A model generated the notes under the pieces. It was not told where the DNA came from. It did no database searches and saw nothing but the letters and a program-made list of their open reading frames with translations. Positions 8,750-16,721 of a stretch of DNA of 64,000 bases are shown piece by piece. Numbering within the stretch: position 1 is the first letter of the stretch; each line of letters opens with the position of its first letter. This DNA comes from Arthrobacter sp. E3 (GTDB lineage: Bacteria > Actinomycetota > Actinomycetes > Actinomycetales > Micrococcaceae), in assembly GCF_017353415.1 (NCBI RefSeq), contig NZ_JAFMPX010000004.1:62001-126000 (forward strand). Reading direction: 5' to 3'. The position numbers and the translations under genes were made by a program.

Positions 8750-10160
8750 ATGTGGATGGTTTCCATCACACCACTGTTCCGAAGGGTCACGCACCGGAAG
8801 AATGAACTATTCCGACGCACGACCGCGGCTGCCGTGTGCTCAGTCGCCATGGCGCAACCGCCATGCTCGGCGGAAGCGCCATGGCCGCACCACCGCATCA
8901 GCAATCCACGCCCGTGGACTTTCCCGCGTCCGACGGCGAGCTCATGAGTTACGTGGTCAATGCGAAAGCCGGCAACGCCAAGAAGACCCGGGATGCGGTA
9001 CAGGCTGTCACGGCAGCCGGCGGCGGAGGGAACACCGGACGGAATTGACACCCCCGTGGGAGAAGGCTCCGCAACAGCGCAAAAAGCAGCTGGCCGACAC
9101 GGACCTTTTCTATGGCGATGCCACCTTCGACGGTGCCGCCGCCGATCCGCGCGAAGCTGAGCAATGGAGCCAGATCCAGATCAAGGCGGACAAGGCCCAC
9201 CAGGTCACTGATGGTTCCCGCGATATCCTGGTTCGCGTCTTGGACAGCGGCATCGACCCGATCCACCCGGACCTCCAATCGAATATCGACGTGGCCAACT
9301 CGGTCAACTGCTCCAACGCCGGGCGACCGGACACCTCACCGACGGGATGGAATGCCACCACCTCATCCCACGGCACCCACGTGGCCGGCATCATCGGTGC
9401 CTCTCGCAACGGCGCGGGCACTGTCGGCATTGCCCCCAATGTGCGCATGGCGTCCGGCAAGGTGGTCAACGATGCTGGCTCGATCCACCCCGAATACGCC
9501 ACCTGCGGTTTCATGTGGGCTGGCATGAAGGGCATGGCTGTGACCAACAACAGATACTACGTTGACCCGATGCAATTTTGGTGCGATGACCAGCCGGACC
9601 AGAAGGCCGTGCGCGTTGCCGTTGAACGAGCGGTCGAATGGTCTACGAGGCAAGGTGTGGTCCATGCTGCCGCCGCTGGCAACGCCTCCTATGACTTGGC
9701 CAACAAGACCACCGATGATGTCAGCCCCAACGACATAGCCGGGATTGAGCGCCAGATCAACACTGGATGCAAGGACATGCCCACCTAGCTGAAGGGGGTG
9801 GTGACGGTCTCTTCCACGGACCAGGCCGGCAAGCTCTCATCCTTCTCCAACCGCGGACTGAACGTCATTGACGTGGCAGCTCCCGGATCCAGGATTCTGT
9901 CCACGTTGCCGAACAACGGCTACGGCTTGCTCAGCGGCACCTCGATGGCTTCACCCCAAGTTGCCGGCGTGATGGCACTGATGAAGTCCCAACACCCGGG
10001 CTGGAAGCCAAAACACCTGATCTCACAACTGCGCAAGCAAGCCGAGGACCACATCTGCATGCCGTCAGCAACGCCGACCAGTGCCGAGTGCATCGGCAAA
10101 ATGACCAACAACAGTTACTACGGCGAAGGCATCGCAGACGCGTTGCAGGCGGTGCTGTAA
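8750..10160 (+). pseudogene. Secreted S8 (subtilisin-like) serine peptidase, disrupted
   Basis: All three catalytic residues of a subtilase are readable: Asp in VLDSGID (codon 9242), His in SHGTHVAG (9369) and Ser in SGTSMASPQVAG (9942). The gene is broken at three levels. The signal peptide starts in one frame (KNELFRRTTAAAV) and ends in another (GATAMLGGSAMAAPP). The propeptide, readable to about 9030 (MSYVVNAKAGNAKKTRDAV), is cut short and the catalytic domain follows in a third frame. An in-frame TAG at 9786-9788 then splits the domain. The normal product would be an exported protease with an I9-type propeptide. No intact start-to-stop frame exists, so it is very unlikely to make active enzyme. 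Confidence 0.88.
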
Positions 10161-10202
10161 AGCACGAATTGCCAAGCACGAATTGCCAAGCAGGAAGCGC
10201 CA
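10161..10202. repeat. Three tandem 14-bp units after the subtilase pseudogene
   Basis: AGCACGAATTGCCA occurs at 10161-10174 and 10175-10188, followed by a diverged third unit, AGCAGGAAGCGCCA, at 10189-10202. The array starts directly after the TAA of the subtilase remnant. It looks like slippage in a non-coding spacer. Confidence 0.7.
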
Positions 10203-10248
10203 GGCAAGAACAGCAGGGCGCTGGATTCCCCGAACATGCGTTGCCACT

Positions 10249-10284
10249 TTTCCGGCGGCTGCCCTTCCAGGCGGCCGCCGGAAA
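10249..10284. terminator. Bidirectional hairpin between convergent genes
   Basis: TTTCCGGCGGC (10249-10259) pairs perfectly with GCCGCCGGAAA (10274-10284) across a 14-base loop. It sits between the rightward subtilase remnant and the stop of the leftward regulator, just 4 bases from the latter, so it can end transcription from both sides. Confidence 0.7.
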
Positions 10285-10288
10285 CGCT

Positions 10289-11032
10289 TTAAGGCTCTTT
10301 CAGGACCAGGCGTGCGCAGCAGTGCGAAATCTCTGCGTCGGGTTCAAGGTTGTGGCATGAGTCGGCGCAGCCTTCCAGCGCACCGCTGAGCAGTGAACCG
10401 TTGAGCGAACACACCACACCCGCATGTTCCTTGGACAGTTGGTGGAACGGACAGTTGGCCATGATCGTGCCGCCGTCGCCGTCGGGCTCGGGGCTGTAGC
10501 CGGTGTTGGCCAACAATTGGTGGATGTTGCCGGCTTCGGCCCCCATAAGCTTGCCCGCCTCGAAGGCCACTTCGGACACGGACTGCTGGATGCCTTCCCC
10601 GGAATCGATGGAACGCTGCACAGCCGCCGCCAGCAGACTTGCCGCCAGGTCATAGTGGCGTGGTGGTACCGACGCACTGATTTCACTCCGCGCCGCCGTA
10701 TACAGCTTGGTAGGCCGGCCAGAGCCGGGCCCGGACTTGTCACCCATTTTTCGAAATTCCACCCGCAGCAGCTTTTCTTCCACCAGGCGGTCTAATTGTG
10801 CCCTGACGGTGCTTTTGGGCAGGCGCAGTGTTGATGCACATTCGTCACGGCTCACGGCTCCTGCGGAATCGCGCACCAATTCAAACAGTCTTTTTCGCAG
10901 TGGATCCCCCAGTGATGCCATCGCGCGCAGGCGCTCGTGCTCGTTCAAACCCGTGCGGCTGGGTGCCAGGCGGCCCGCTTTGGTGTGGTCGGAGTGCTGG
11001 AGTACACCATGTTGCTGCACGGGCTGATTCAT
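10289..11032 (-). CDS. HTH transcriptional regulator with cysteine-rich C-terminus
   Basis: A 247-residue regulator. Residues about 25-85 form a winged HTH domain (LGDPLRKRLFELV, DECASTLRLPKSTVRAQLDRLVEEKLL). The C-terminal third resembles the sensor half of SufR-like and related COG2345-type proteins: ANCPFH near residue 194, then VVCSLN, LEGCADSCHN and SHCCARL. Such spaced cysteines often hold an Fe-S cluster or a metal, so redox or iron sensing is plausible but inferred. The ATG at 11032 is chosen although the frame is open further upstream. It is divergent from the folE-like gene, and a perfect palindrome at 11141-11169 between them is the likely operator. Confidence 0.82.
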   Translation of the reverse strand: MNQPVQQHGVLQHSDHTKAGRLAPSRTGLNEHERLRAMASLGDPLRKRLFELVRDSAGAVSRDECASTLRLPKSTVRAQLDRLVEEKLLRVEFRKMGDKSGPGSGRPTKLYTAARSEISASVPPRHYDLAASLLAAAVQRSIDSGEGIQQSVSEVAFEAGKLMGAEAGNIHQLLANTGYSPEPDGDGGTIMANCPFHQLSKEHAGVVCSLNGSLLSGALEGCADSCHNLEPDAEISHCCARLVLKEP

Positions 11033-11140
11033 GACTAGTGGCCTATGTGCTCTCTTGCCATGTCGCATCGGCAGTACTGGCCGCCTATGCCTGACAGTTC
11101 GTTGTTTATGACATGCTTGCTTGACGCTTTGAGTCTGCGC

Positions 11141-11169
11141 TTCTAAAGTCAATAATACAATCTTTAGAA
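11141..11169. promoter_or_regulatory. Palindromic operator candidate in front of the pterin-type cluster
   Basis: TTCTAAAG (11141-11148) and CTTTAGAA (11162-11169) form a perfect 8-bp inverted repeat with a 13-base AT-rich spacer. The right arm reaches the ribosome binding site (AGAAAGG) of the folE-like gene and the spacer contains a -10-like TAATAC. A protein bound here would block initiation, and the divergent cysteine-rich regulator is the obvious candidate. Confidence 0.6.
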
Positions 11170-11179
11170 AGGGTTGGAT

Positions 11180-11788
11180 ATGTCCCTCACCAGTGCAGCG
11201 CTGCCTGACTTGCTCACCTTTGAAGAATCGGAACCGTTGACACTCCCGTTCACGATCGATCTTCCGAGAGCCGAAGCAGCCATTGCCGAGTTCCTCCGGG
11301 CACTGGGCCGTGACGAAACCAACCCCCACCTTTTAGACACTCCCCGCAGGGTGGCCGCCGCGTATGCAGAAATGCTCACCCCTCGTGAAACTTCATGGAC
11401 CACATTCCCCAACGAGGACGGATACCAAGGTCTTGTGCTGGTGAAGGACATTCCCTTCCATTCACTGTGTCAGCGCCATCTGTTGCCGTTCCGGGGCGTG
11501 GCCCATGTTGGCTACCTGCCCGGCGACCGGCTCTTTGGGCTCTCAAAGCTGGCCCGCGGCGTTGAACTCTTCTCCCGCGACCTCCAAGTGCAGGAACGCC
11601 TCACCCAACAAATCGCCGACTGGCTTGAGAACACGCTGGCCCCGCGCGGGGTGGGCGTGGTCATGGAGGCCGAACACACCTGCATGTCGCTGCGCGGCGT
11701 GCAGACCTCCGGCACCGTGACGCGCACCTCAGTGTTTACCGGCCTGTTGTCCGACGCCGGCCCCTTGCGCGAGCAGTTCCCCCACTAG
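11180..11788 (+). CDS. GTP cyclohydrolase I (FolE)-like protein with altered catalytic motif
   Basis: Shares the whole FolE fold core (202 residues): TPRRVAAAYAEML, FHSLCQRHLLPFRGVAHVGY, GLSKLARGVELFSRDLQVQE, EAEHTCMSLRG. FolE makes dihydroneopterin triphosphate from GTP. The zinc ligands are present (Cys97, His100, Cys168), as is His166. The usual CEHH/CQHH motif reads CQRH here, so the histidine equivalent to E. coli His112, a catalytic proton donor, is replaced by arginine (codon CGC). The ATG at 11180 has AGAAAGG 7 bases upstream, and a TTG two codons earlier is less likely. It is the first gene of a cluster with an FAD oxidoreductase, a FolP2-like protein and a RibD-C reductase. It may have changed or reduced activity. 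Confidence 0.88.
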   Translation: MSLTSAALPDLLTFEESEPLTLPFTIDLPRAEAAIAEFLRALGRDETNPHLLDTPRRVAAAYAEMLTPRETSWTTFPNEDGYQGLVLVKDIPFHSLCQRHLLPFRGVAHVGYLPGDRLFGLSKLARGVELFSRDLQVQERLTQQIADWLENTLAPRGVGVVMEAEHTCMSLRGVQTSGTVTRTSVFTGLLSDAGPLREQFPH

Positions 11789-11867
11789 CACTTTCACTAG
11801 GCACTTCGGTGCCGTGGGCCTACATTCATACAAGAGACACAAAATTTCCGAGGAAAGAGTTTCGATC

Positions 11868-13118
11868 ATGAGCGAATCAAGCACACCTTCCGCCGCAGAC
11901 GCAGGAATGGTCATCATCGGTGGCGGCCTCACCGCAGCCACCGCCGCCGAAACACTCCGCAAGGAAGGCTTCACCGGTCCCGTCACGATCGTGGCCGACG
12001 AGCCGGAAATCCCCTACCAGCGTCCGCCCCTGTCCAAGGGGTTTTTGGCCGGCAAGGAAGGCGAGGACGCCCTGTTGCCGTTGCCTGCGAGCTGGTACCC
12101 GGAGAACAACGTCACGGTGCTGACCGGCACGGCCGCCACCACCCTTGACCCCGCCGCCCACACGGTTGGCTTGAGCAACGGCACCACACTGCCGTATGCC
12201 AAGGTGCTCCTGGCAACAGGTGCCGCCCCGCGCCACATCCCGTTTCCCGGCGTCGACCTCAAGGGTGTTTACACGTTCCGGACCAAGGCAGACAGCCTGG
12301 CCATGAAGGAGCTCTTCACCGGCGGCGGCAAGAACGTGGTCATGATCGGCTCTGGTTGGATCGGCATGGAAATTGCCGCCACAGCCACGGAGTTGGGCAA
12401 CAAGGTGGCGTTGATGGGCCTTGAGGACGTGCCGTTGTCGGTTGCGATCGGCAATGAGCTGGGCACGGTGTTTGCCGACCGCCACAAGGAAGCAGGCGTG
12501 CAGTTTGTGCTCCCGGCCAGCGCCGCCGAAATCCAGGGCACCGACGGCACCGTCACCTCCGTCCTCACCACCACGGGCGTCACCCTGCCGGCGGATATTG
12601 TCATTGTGGCCGTCGGTGTGGTGCCCAACGTTGCGCTGGCCAAGGACGCCGGGCTGACCATCACCAACGGCATTGAAGTCACCTCGAGCCTGCAAACCTC
12701 CGCTGCGGACGTGTTTGCTGCGGGCGACGTTGCCAACGCCATGCACCCCGTCACCGGCGCCTACGCCCGCTCCGAACACTGGGCCAATGCGATTGCCAGC
12801 GGAAAGGTCGCAGCCAAGTCCATGCTGGGGCAGACCGCCGTGCTCGATGACATCCCCTACTTCTACACCGACCAGTTTGACCTCGGCATGGAATATTCAG
12901 GCTTCGGCGCACTGACCAAGGATGCCGAAGTCGTTATCCGCGGAAGCCTGGAGAAACGCGAGTTTGTGGCGTTCTGGGTGTTGGAAGGACGCGTGGTGGC
13001 CGGCATGAACGTCAACATTTGGGACGTTCAGGACGGCATCAAGGCTCTCATCTCCTCCGGCCGCACCGTCGACACGGCCAAGCTGGCTGACCCGGAAACC
13101 CCGCTGGAAGATATTTGA
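11868..13118 (+). CDS. FAD-dependent NAD(P)H:ferredoxin/rubredoxin-type reductase
   Basis: A 416-residue flavoprotein of the ferredoxin reductase family. The FAD-binding Rossmann motif VIIGGGLTAATAAETLR is near residue 15, the NAD(P)-binding motif VMIGSGWIGMEIAA near residue 160, and the second FAD contact TSAADVFAAGDVA near residue 280. A reductase C-terminal domain follows (EYSGFG and AFWVLEGRVVAGMNVN). The ATG at 11868 follows GAGGAAAG. It stands 79 bases after the folE-like gene and its stop overlaps the next ATG (TGATG), so it is translationally coupled to the FolP2-like gene. It probably passes electrons to a ferredoxin or oxygenase; the partner is not in this window. Confidence 0.9.
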   Translation: MSESSTPSAADAGMVIIGGGLTAATAAETLRKEGFTGPVTIVADEPEIPYQRPPLSKGFLAGKEGEDALLPLPASWYPENNVTVLTGTAATTLDPAAHTVGLSNGTTLPYAKVLLATGAAPRHIPFPGVDLKGVYTFRTKADSLAMKELFTGGGKNVVMIGSGWIGMEIAATATELGNKVALMGLEDVPLSVAIGNELGTVFADRHKEAGVQFVLPASAAEIQGTDGTVTSVLTTTGVTLPADIVIVAVGVVPNVALAKDAGLTITNGIEVTSSLQTSAADVFAAGDVANAMHPVTGAYARSEHWANAIASGKVAAKSMLGQTAVLDDIPYFYTDQFDLGMEYSGFGALTKDAEVVIRGSLEKREFVAFWVLEGRVVAGMNVNIWDVQDGIKALISSGRTVDTAKLADPETPLEDI

Positions 13119-14086
13119 TGGTGGGTATGACCACTTCCGCCCCTGCCACGGCAGCGCCGTTTTACACGCCGCCGCTGCTCCACCCAGTTCACCGGTTCGG
13201 CACACGCACCATTGATTTCAGCCGGCAGGTGGCGCTCATGGCCATCATCAACAGGACCCCAGATTCGTTTTACGACGCCGGTGCCACGTTTGCCCTTGAC
13301 GCTGCGGTTGCCGCGTCGCTGGCGGCCGTGGACGACGGCGCCGACTGGCTTGACATTGGCGGGGTGCCGTTTGCGCCGGGGCCGGCGCTGAGCGCCGGGG
13401 AAGAGGCGGATCGGGTGGTGCCGGTCGTCGCTGCCGTGGCTGCCGCCAGCGACGTGATCATCTCCGTTGACACGTTCCTGCCCGAGGTGGCCGCCCGCAG
13501 CATTGCCGCAGGGGCCACCGTCATCAACGACACCACCGGCTTGTCCAATCCGGAGCTGGCTTCAGTGGTGGCGGAGTCCGGTGCGCATTTGGTCATCACG
13601 CATTCACTGGCCAGCCCCCGCACCGCATACCCGCACCCGCACTATAAGGACGTTGTTGCGGAGGTCGCTGCATTCCTGGCAAGGAAGGTGGAACTGGCAA
13701 TGTCACTGGGCGTCCCGGCCGAGAAGATCATGGTTGATCCGGGGCATGATCTCAACAAGAACACCCTCCACACGCTGGAAATCACGCGCCGCTTCAATGA
13801 GATTGCCGCCCTTGGCTTCCCAACGTTGGCGGCAGTCTCCAACAAGGACTTCATTGGCGAAACCCTGGATCAGGCCAAGGGCGAACGCCTTGAAGGCTCG
13901 CTGGCGGCCGCAGTGGTGTGCATTCTCGGTGGGGCCCGAATTCTGCGCATGCACAATGTGGCGGCGGCGAAGTCGGCCATCAACATGACGGAGGCGGTTC
14001 TGGGGTGGCGCGCGCCAGCGTACCTCAAGCACAACATGGGCGACGTCAACTACCCTGCACCATCCACCAGTTCAGCCAGCTGGTAA
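13118..14086 (+). CDS. FolP2-type dihydropteroate synthase-like protein
   Basis: A TIM-barrel of the pterin-binding family, 322 residues. It keeps INRTPDSFYDAG (near residue 45), the SVDT and INDTTG pterin-site motifs, VDPGHD, SNKDFIG with the lysine, and LRMHNV with the Arg-His pair. Canonical synthases have GGESTRPG in the loop that binds p-aminobenzoate, whereas here it reads GGVPFAPGPA. That replacement, the NRTPDSFYD form and DPGHD are features of mycobacterial FolP2, which is not regarded as a working dihydropteroate synthase. The start overlaps the previous stop, and GGAAG lies 7-8 bases upstream. The protein probably handles a pterin-like ligand, not folate synthesis itself. Confidence 0.86.
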   Translation: MVGMTTSAPATAAPFYTPPLLHPVHRFGTRTIDFSRQVALMAIINRTPDSFYDAGATFALDAAVAASLAAVDDGADWLDIGGVPFAPGPALSAGEEADRVVPVVAAVAAASDVIISVDTFLPEVAARSIAAGATVINDTTGLSNPELASVVAESGAHLVITHSLASPRTAYPHPHYKDVVAEVAAFLARKVELAMSLGVPAEKIMVDPGHDLNKNTLHTLEITRRFNEIAALGFPTLAAVSNKDFIGETLDQAKGERLEGSLAAAVVCILGGARILRMHNVAAAKSAINMTEAVLGWRAPAYLKHNMGDVNYPAPSTSSASW

Positions 14087-14122
14087 GGGCTGCACCCAAC
14101 GATTCAGTGGAGGACGTCCCCC

Positions 14123-14893
14123 ATGATTGAGAGAATCTTCCCCGACCCTGCCGTACTCTCGGCCTCAGCCTTGGAGCACGAACTCCTGGTGCCGCCCCCA
14201 GAGCGCGGACGAGCCGGAACGCCATGGGTGAGTTTCAACTTCATTTCCAGCATTGACGGTGCCGCCTCCGTGGAAGGCCGCTCTGGACAGTTGGGCAACG
14301 CCTGGGACCAACGCGTTTTCTCGCTACTGCGGCAAAGTGCTGACGTCATTGTGGTGGGTGCCCAAACCATCAGGTCCGAAGGCTACGGCGGCGAGCTGCT
14401 GAGCAAAACCGCACAGAAGTGGCGGGAGGAGAACTGGCTCTCTGCACACCCGCCCTTGGCCATTGTCTCCGGAACCTTGAACTTGGACACCGATCTGGAA
14501 GTCTTTCAGAACACGCCGGTGCGGCCACTCATTTTGACGCTCGAATCAGCCCCCAAGGAGCGCCGGGAGGCACTGTCCGAGGTGGCTGAGGTCATCACGG
14601 TGGGCACAGACTCCATGGATGTCCCGCTCGTCATTTCCGAGCTCGCCGCACGGGGTTTCACCCAGATTCATTCCGAGGGCGGGCCTACACTGCTGGGCAC
14701 GTTCGCCGCAGCCGGGAAGGTGGATGAGCTGTGCTTGACCATCTCACCCATGCTCGTGGGAGGCTCGGCCGGGCGCATAGCGAGCGGTCCCGCCGTCGAG
14801 CATGTTTCGGTTGCCGCAGGCATGACCCTGACCCGCATCATGAAAGCGGATTCCATGCTTTTTCTGCGCTATGTGCGCCCCACCGTCGGCTAG
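14123..14893 (+). CDS. RibD C-terminal-domain reductase (pyrimidine/dihydrofolate reductase-like)
   Basis: A 256-residue NADPH-dependent reductase domain of the RibD_C/DHFR-like family without the deaminase half. Recognisable parts are WVSFNFISSIDGAAS near residue 33, DVIVVGAQTIRSEGYGG near residue 75, IHSEGGPTLLGTF near residue 183 and ELCLTISPMLVGG near residue 203. Such stand-alone proteins in actinobacteria may reduce riboflavin intermediates or act as alternative dihydrofolate reductases. It starts 36 bases after the FolP2-like gene and closes the pterin-type cluster, which argues for a pterin substrate. The last 4 bases overlap the stop of the convergent lipoprotein gene. Confidence 0.88.
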   Translation: MIERIFPDPAVLSASALEHELLVPPPERGRAGTPWVSFNFISSIDGAASVEGRSGQLGNAWDQRVFSLLRQSADVIVVGAQTIRSEGYGGELLSKTAQKWREENWLSAHPPLAIVSGTLNLDTDLEVFQNTPVRPLILTLESAPKERREALSEVAEVITVGTDSMDVPLVISELAARGFTQIHSEGGPTLLGTFAAAGKVDELCLTISPMLVGGSAGRIASGPAVEHVSVAAGMTLTRIMKADSMLFLRYVRPTVG

Positions 14894-15621
14894 TTCGACG
14901 GCGGAGCCACCGACAATTTCTCCATCACCGCAGGCGTCGTGGAAGCCAGCAGCACGTCACTGGGGCACGCCAAGGTGACCAGCAAGCCGGTGTTCGCCGT
15001 GCCAAGCATCCGCGCCCACACCGTGCTGGCCATGACACCCTTGGCTGCCTTGGTATTGAAAGCCAGAAAGGAAATCTTTGGCCCGGGTTTGCCGGCATCG
15101 GCAACCCACGGCAGGGCCGACTCCGTCAGTGACGAATCCATGACGGAGGGAATCAGGTATTTCAGCAGCGCTGTGGAAGACGTTTTGTCGTCGCCCTGCG
15201 TGATGAGCGGGCCCTGGTTGGTGGTGGTCCAATAGGCCAGCTGGCAGCCAGCGTCGTTGTTGTACTGCGTCCGGCCGGCCACGTTCTTTTTCAGTAGTTT
15301 CCAGTCAGGCGGGCCAGGCGCTTGTGCATAATCCTGCGGCGGCTGCCCCAGGATGTCACTGAATTCAACGGCCACTCCCGACGATAGAGTTGCACCGGCG
15401 GCAAACGTCATCGGGGATGCTGCCACGGCGGCGGCGTCATGGCCGGCCACCACCGTGGGCGCCACATAGGTGGCTGGAGGGGCGGGCTGCGCCGACGTTT
15501 CCGGCACGGACGAGGGAATGGCAATGCTGCACCCACTCAAGGCGGCAAGCGTCGCAATGGCAAGCCCCACAGTTGCCCCTACTCGTTTCGTTGAGCGTCC
15601 CCTTAGATTCACAGGATCCAC
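14890..15621 (-). CDS. Hypothetical lipoprotein
   Basis: A 243-residue predicted lipoprotein with no family recognised. A basic N-terminus (RGRSTKR) leads into a hydrophobic stretch and a lipobox LSGC near residue 30, then a Pro/Ala/Thr-rich linker. The rest looks like a compact extracellular domain with only two cysteines (AGCQLAYWTT and LACPSDVLL) that could form a disulfide. The GTG at 15621 is preferred over an in-frame GTG 11 codons upstream because GGTAGG precedes it at the right distance. It follows the diacylglycerol-kinase-like gene by 23 bases on the same strand, so the two are probably cotranscribed. Confidence 0.72.
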   Translation of the reverse strand: MDPVNLRGRSTKRVGATVGLAIATLAALSGCSIAIPSSVPETSAQPAPPATYVAPTVVAGHDAAAVAASPMTFAAGATLSSGVAVEFSDILGQPPQDYAQAPGPPDWKLLKKNVAGRTQYNNDAGCQLAYWTTTNQGPLITQGDDKTSSTALLKYLIPSVMDSSLTESALPWVADAGKPGPKISFLAFNTKAAKGVMASTVWARMLGTANTGLLVTLACPSDVLLASTTPAVMEKLSVAPPSN

Positions 15622-15644
15622 TGTACCTACCGCTGCGGCCGCCA

Positions 15645-16568
15645 CTAAACCCACAACCGCAGGGCTGACGGGTCCACTTTGACGGTGGCCGGCAGCGGAC
15701 CAATCCGCTCCCCGTCAGCGTAGGCCACCATGCCGGGTGAATCGATGAACACTTCACGCACGCGTTCAATGCTCACCACCCGATGGCTGGTGTGCTGGCC
15801 GGAGAACACCTTGGGATAGATGCGCAGGAACGCCAACCGCGACACCGGCGAGACAACGAACAAGTCCAGCTGGCCGTCGTCGCACTTGGCGTCGGGGGTG
15901 ATTTTCATACCTCCGCCGATGGACACTAAATTGGAAATGGACATCAAGATGGCCTGCTGCCTGCGTACGTCGCCATCCACCACCAGTGAATAGCTCAACG
16001 GTTTCAAGGTGGCCAGCTCACGCAAAATCGCCAGGTTGTAGCGCATGGGACCGCGTGGCCATCGCCAGCCGTTGGCCCGCTCGTTCACCAGTGCATCAAA
16101 GCCAGCTGACAGCGCGCACATAAACCAAACCGGCGGATGGCCTTCACGCTCAATGCGGCCCAAGTCAACGGTGCGGGGTGCCCGCTGGCAGGCTTCGAGG
16201 AAGCATTCGACGGCGGCGCGCGGGTCGTTGGGGTCCAGGCCCAGTCCGCGGGCGCCGTCATTGCCCGTCCCGGCCGGGATGATGCCCATGGGAACGGCCG
16301 TGTGGGCCAAGGTGTTGGCGCCAAGGTGGACCATGCCGTCCCCGCCCACCACCACAAGGGCTTGGGCGCCGGCGGCAAGCTCGGCTTCGACGGCCTCACG
16401 CAGGGCTGCGTAGTCACGGCGCCGCAAAACGCTGACATAGTGCCCGGCGCTACGCATGCGGGCCACTGCCATCTCCCCGATGCGTCCTGGCGAGTTCATC
16501 CCTTGCCCGCCAAAGGCCGCCCGCGGGTTGATGGCCACTACGATCCGCAACGGCTCGGGCGCCCTCAT
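15645..16568 (-). CDS. Diacylglycerol kinase family lipid kinase
   Basis: A 307-residue protein with the diacylglycerol kinase catalytic domain. AINPRAAFG near residue 11 is the start motif, VVVGGDGMVHL near residue 75 is the nucleotide-binding GGDG loop, and MGIIPAGTGNDGARGLG near residue 97 is the family hallmark. The C-terminal lobe carries the usual GGGMKITPDAKCDDGQLDLFVV segment. Members phosphorylate diacylglycerol, sphingoid or related lipids at the membrane. The exact lipid cannot be inferred. The ATG at 16568 gives the normal N-terminus, although the frame is open further upstream with nothing conserved. It is divergent from the J-domain gene. Confidence 0.9.
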   Translation of the reverse strand: MRAPEPLRIVVAINPRAAFGGQGMNSPGRIGEMAVARMRSAGHYVSVLRRRDYAALREAVEAELAAGAQALVVVGGDGMVHLGANTLAHTAVPMGIIPAGTGNDGARGLGLDPNDPRAAVECFLEACQRAPRTVDLGRIEREGHPPVWFMCALSAGFDALVNERANGWRWPRGPMRYNLAILRELATLKPLSYSLVVDGDVRRQQAILMSISNLVSIGGGMKITPDAKCDDGQLDLFVVSPVSRLAFLRIYPKVFSGQHTSHRVVSIERVREVFIDSPGMVAYADGERIGPLPATVKVDPSALRLWV

Positions 16569-16721
16569 CGAAGGGCTGCGCAGCTGCGGTGGACGGTGGC
16601 GGGGATGGTTCTCATGGCTCCTGCAATTATGCCAGCGGATGTGTGTGCCCTGCGGAATTGCGGCCCGGCGCGGGCGGCTAGACTGAGCTTTTGGCACTGC
16701 CTGGCTAACGAAAGGTCCCCG

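Noticed and set aside
9786-9788. In-frame TAG in the subtilase as programmed readthrough or pyrrolysine
   Set aside because: The same gene has two further frame changes, so decay is the simpler explanation; no readthrough machinery is suggested.
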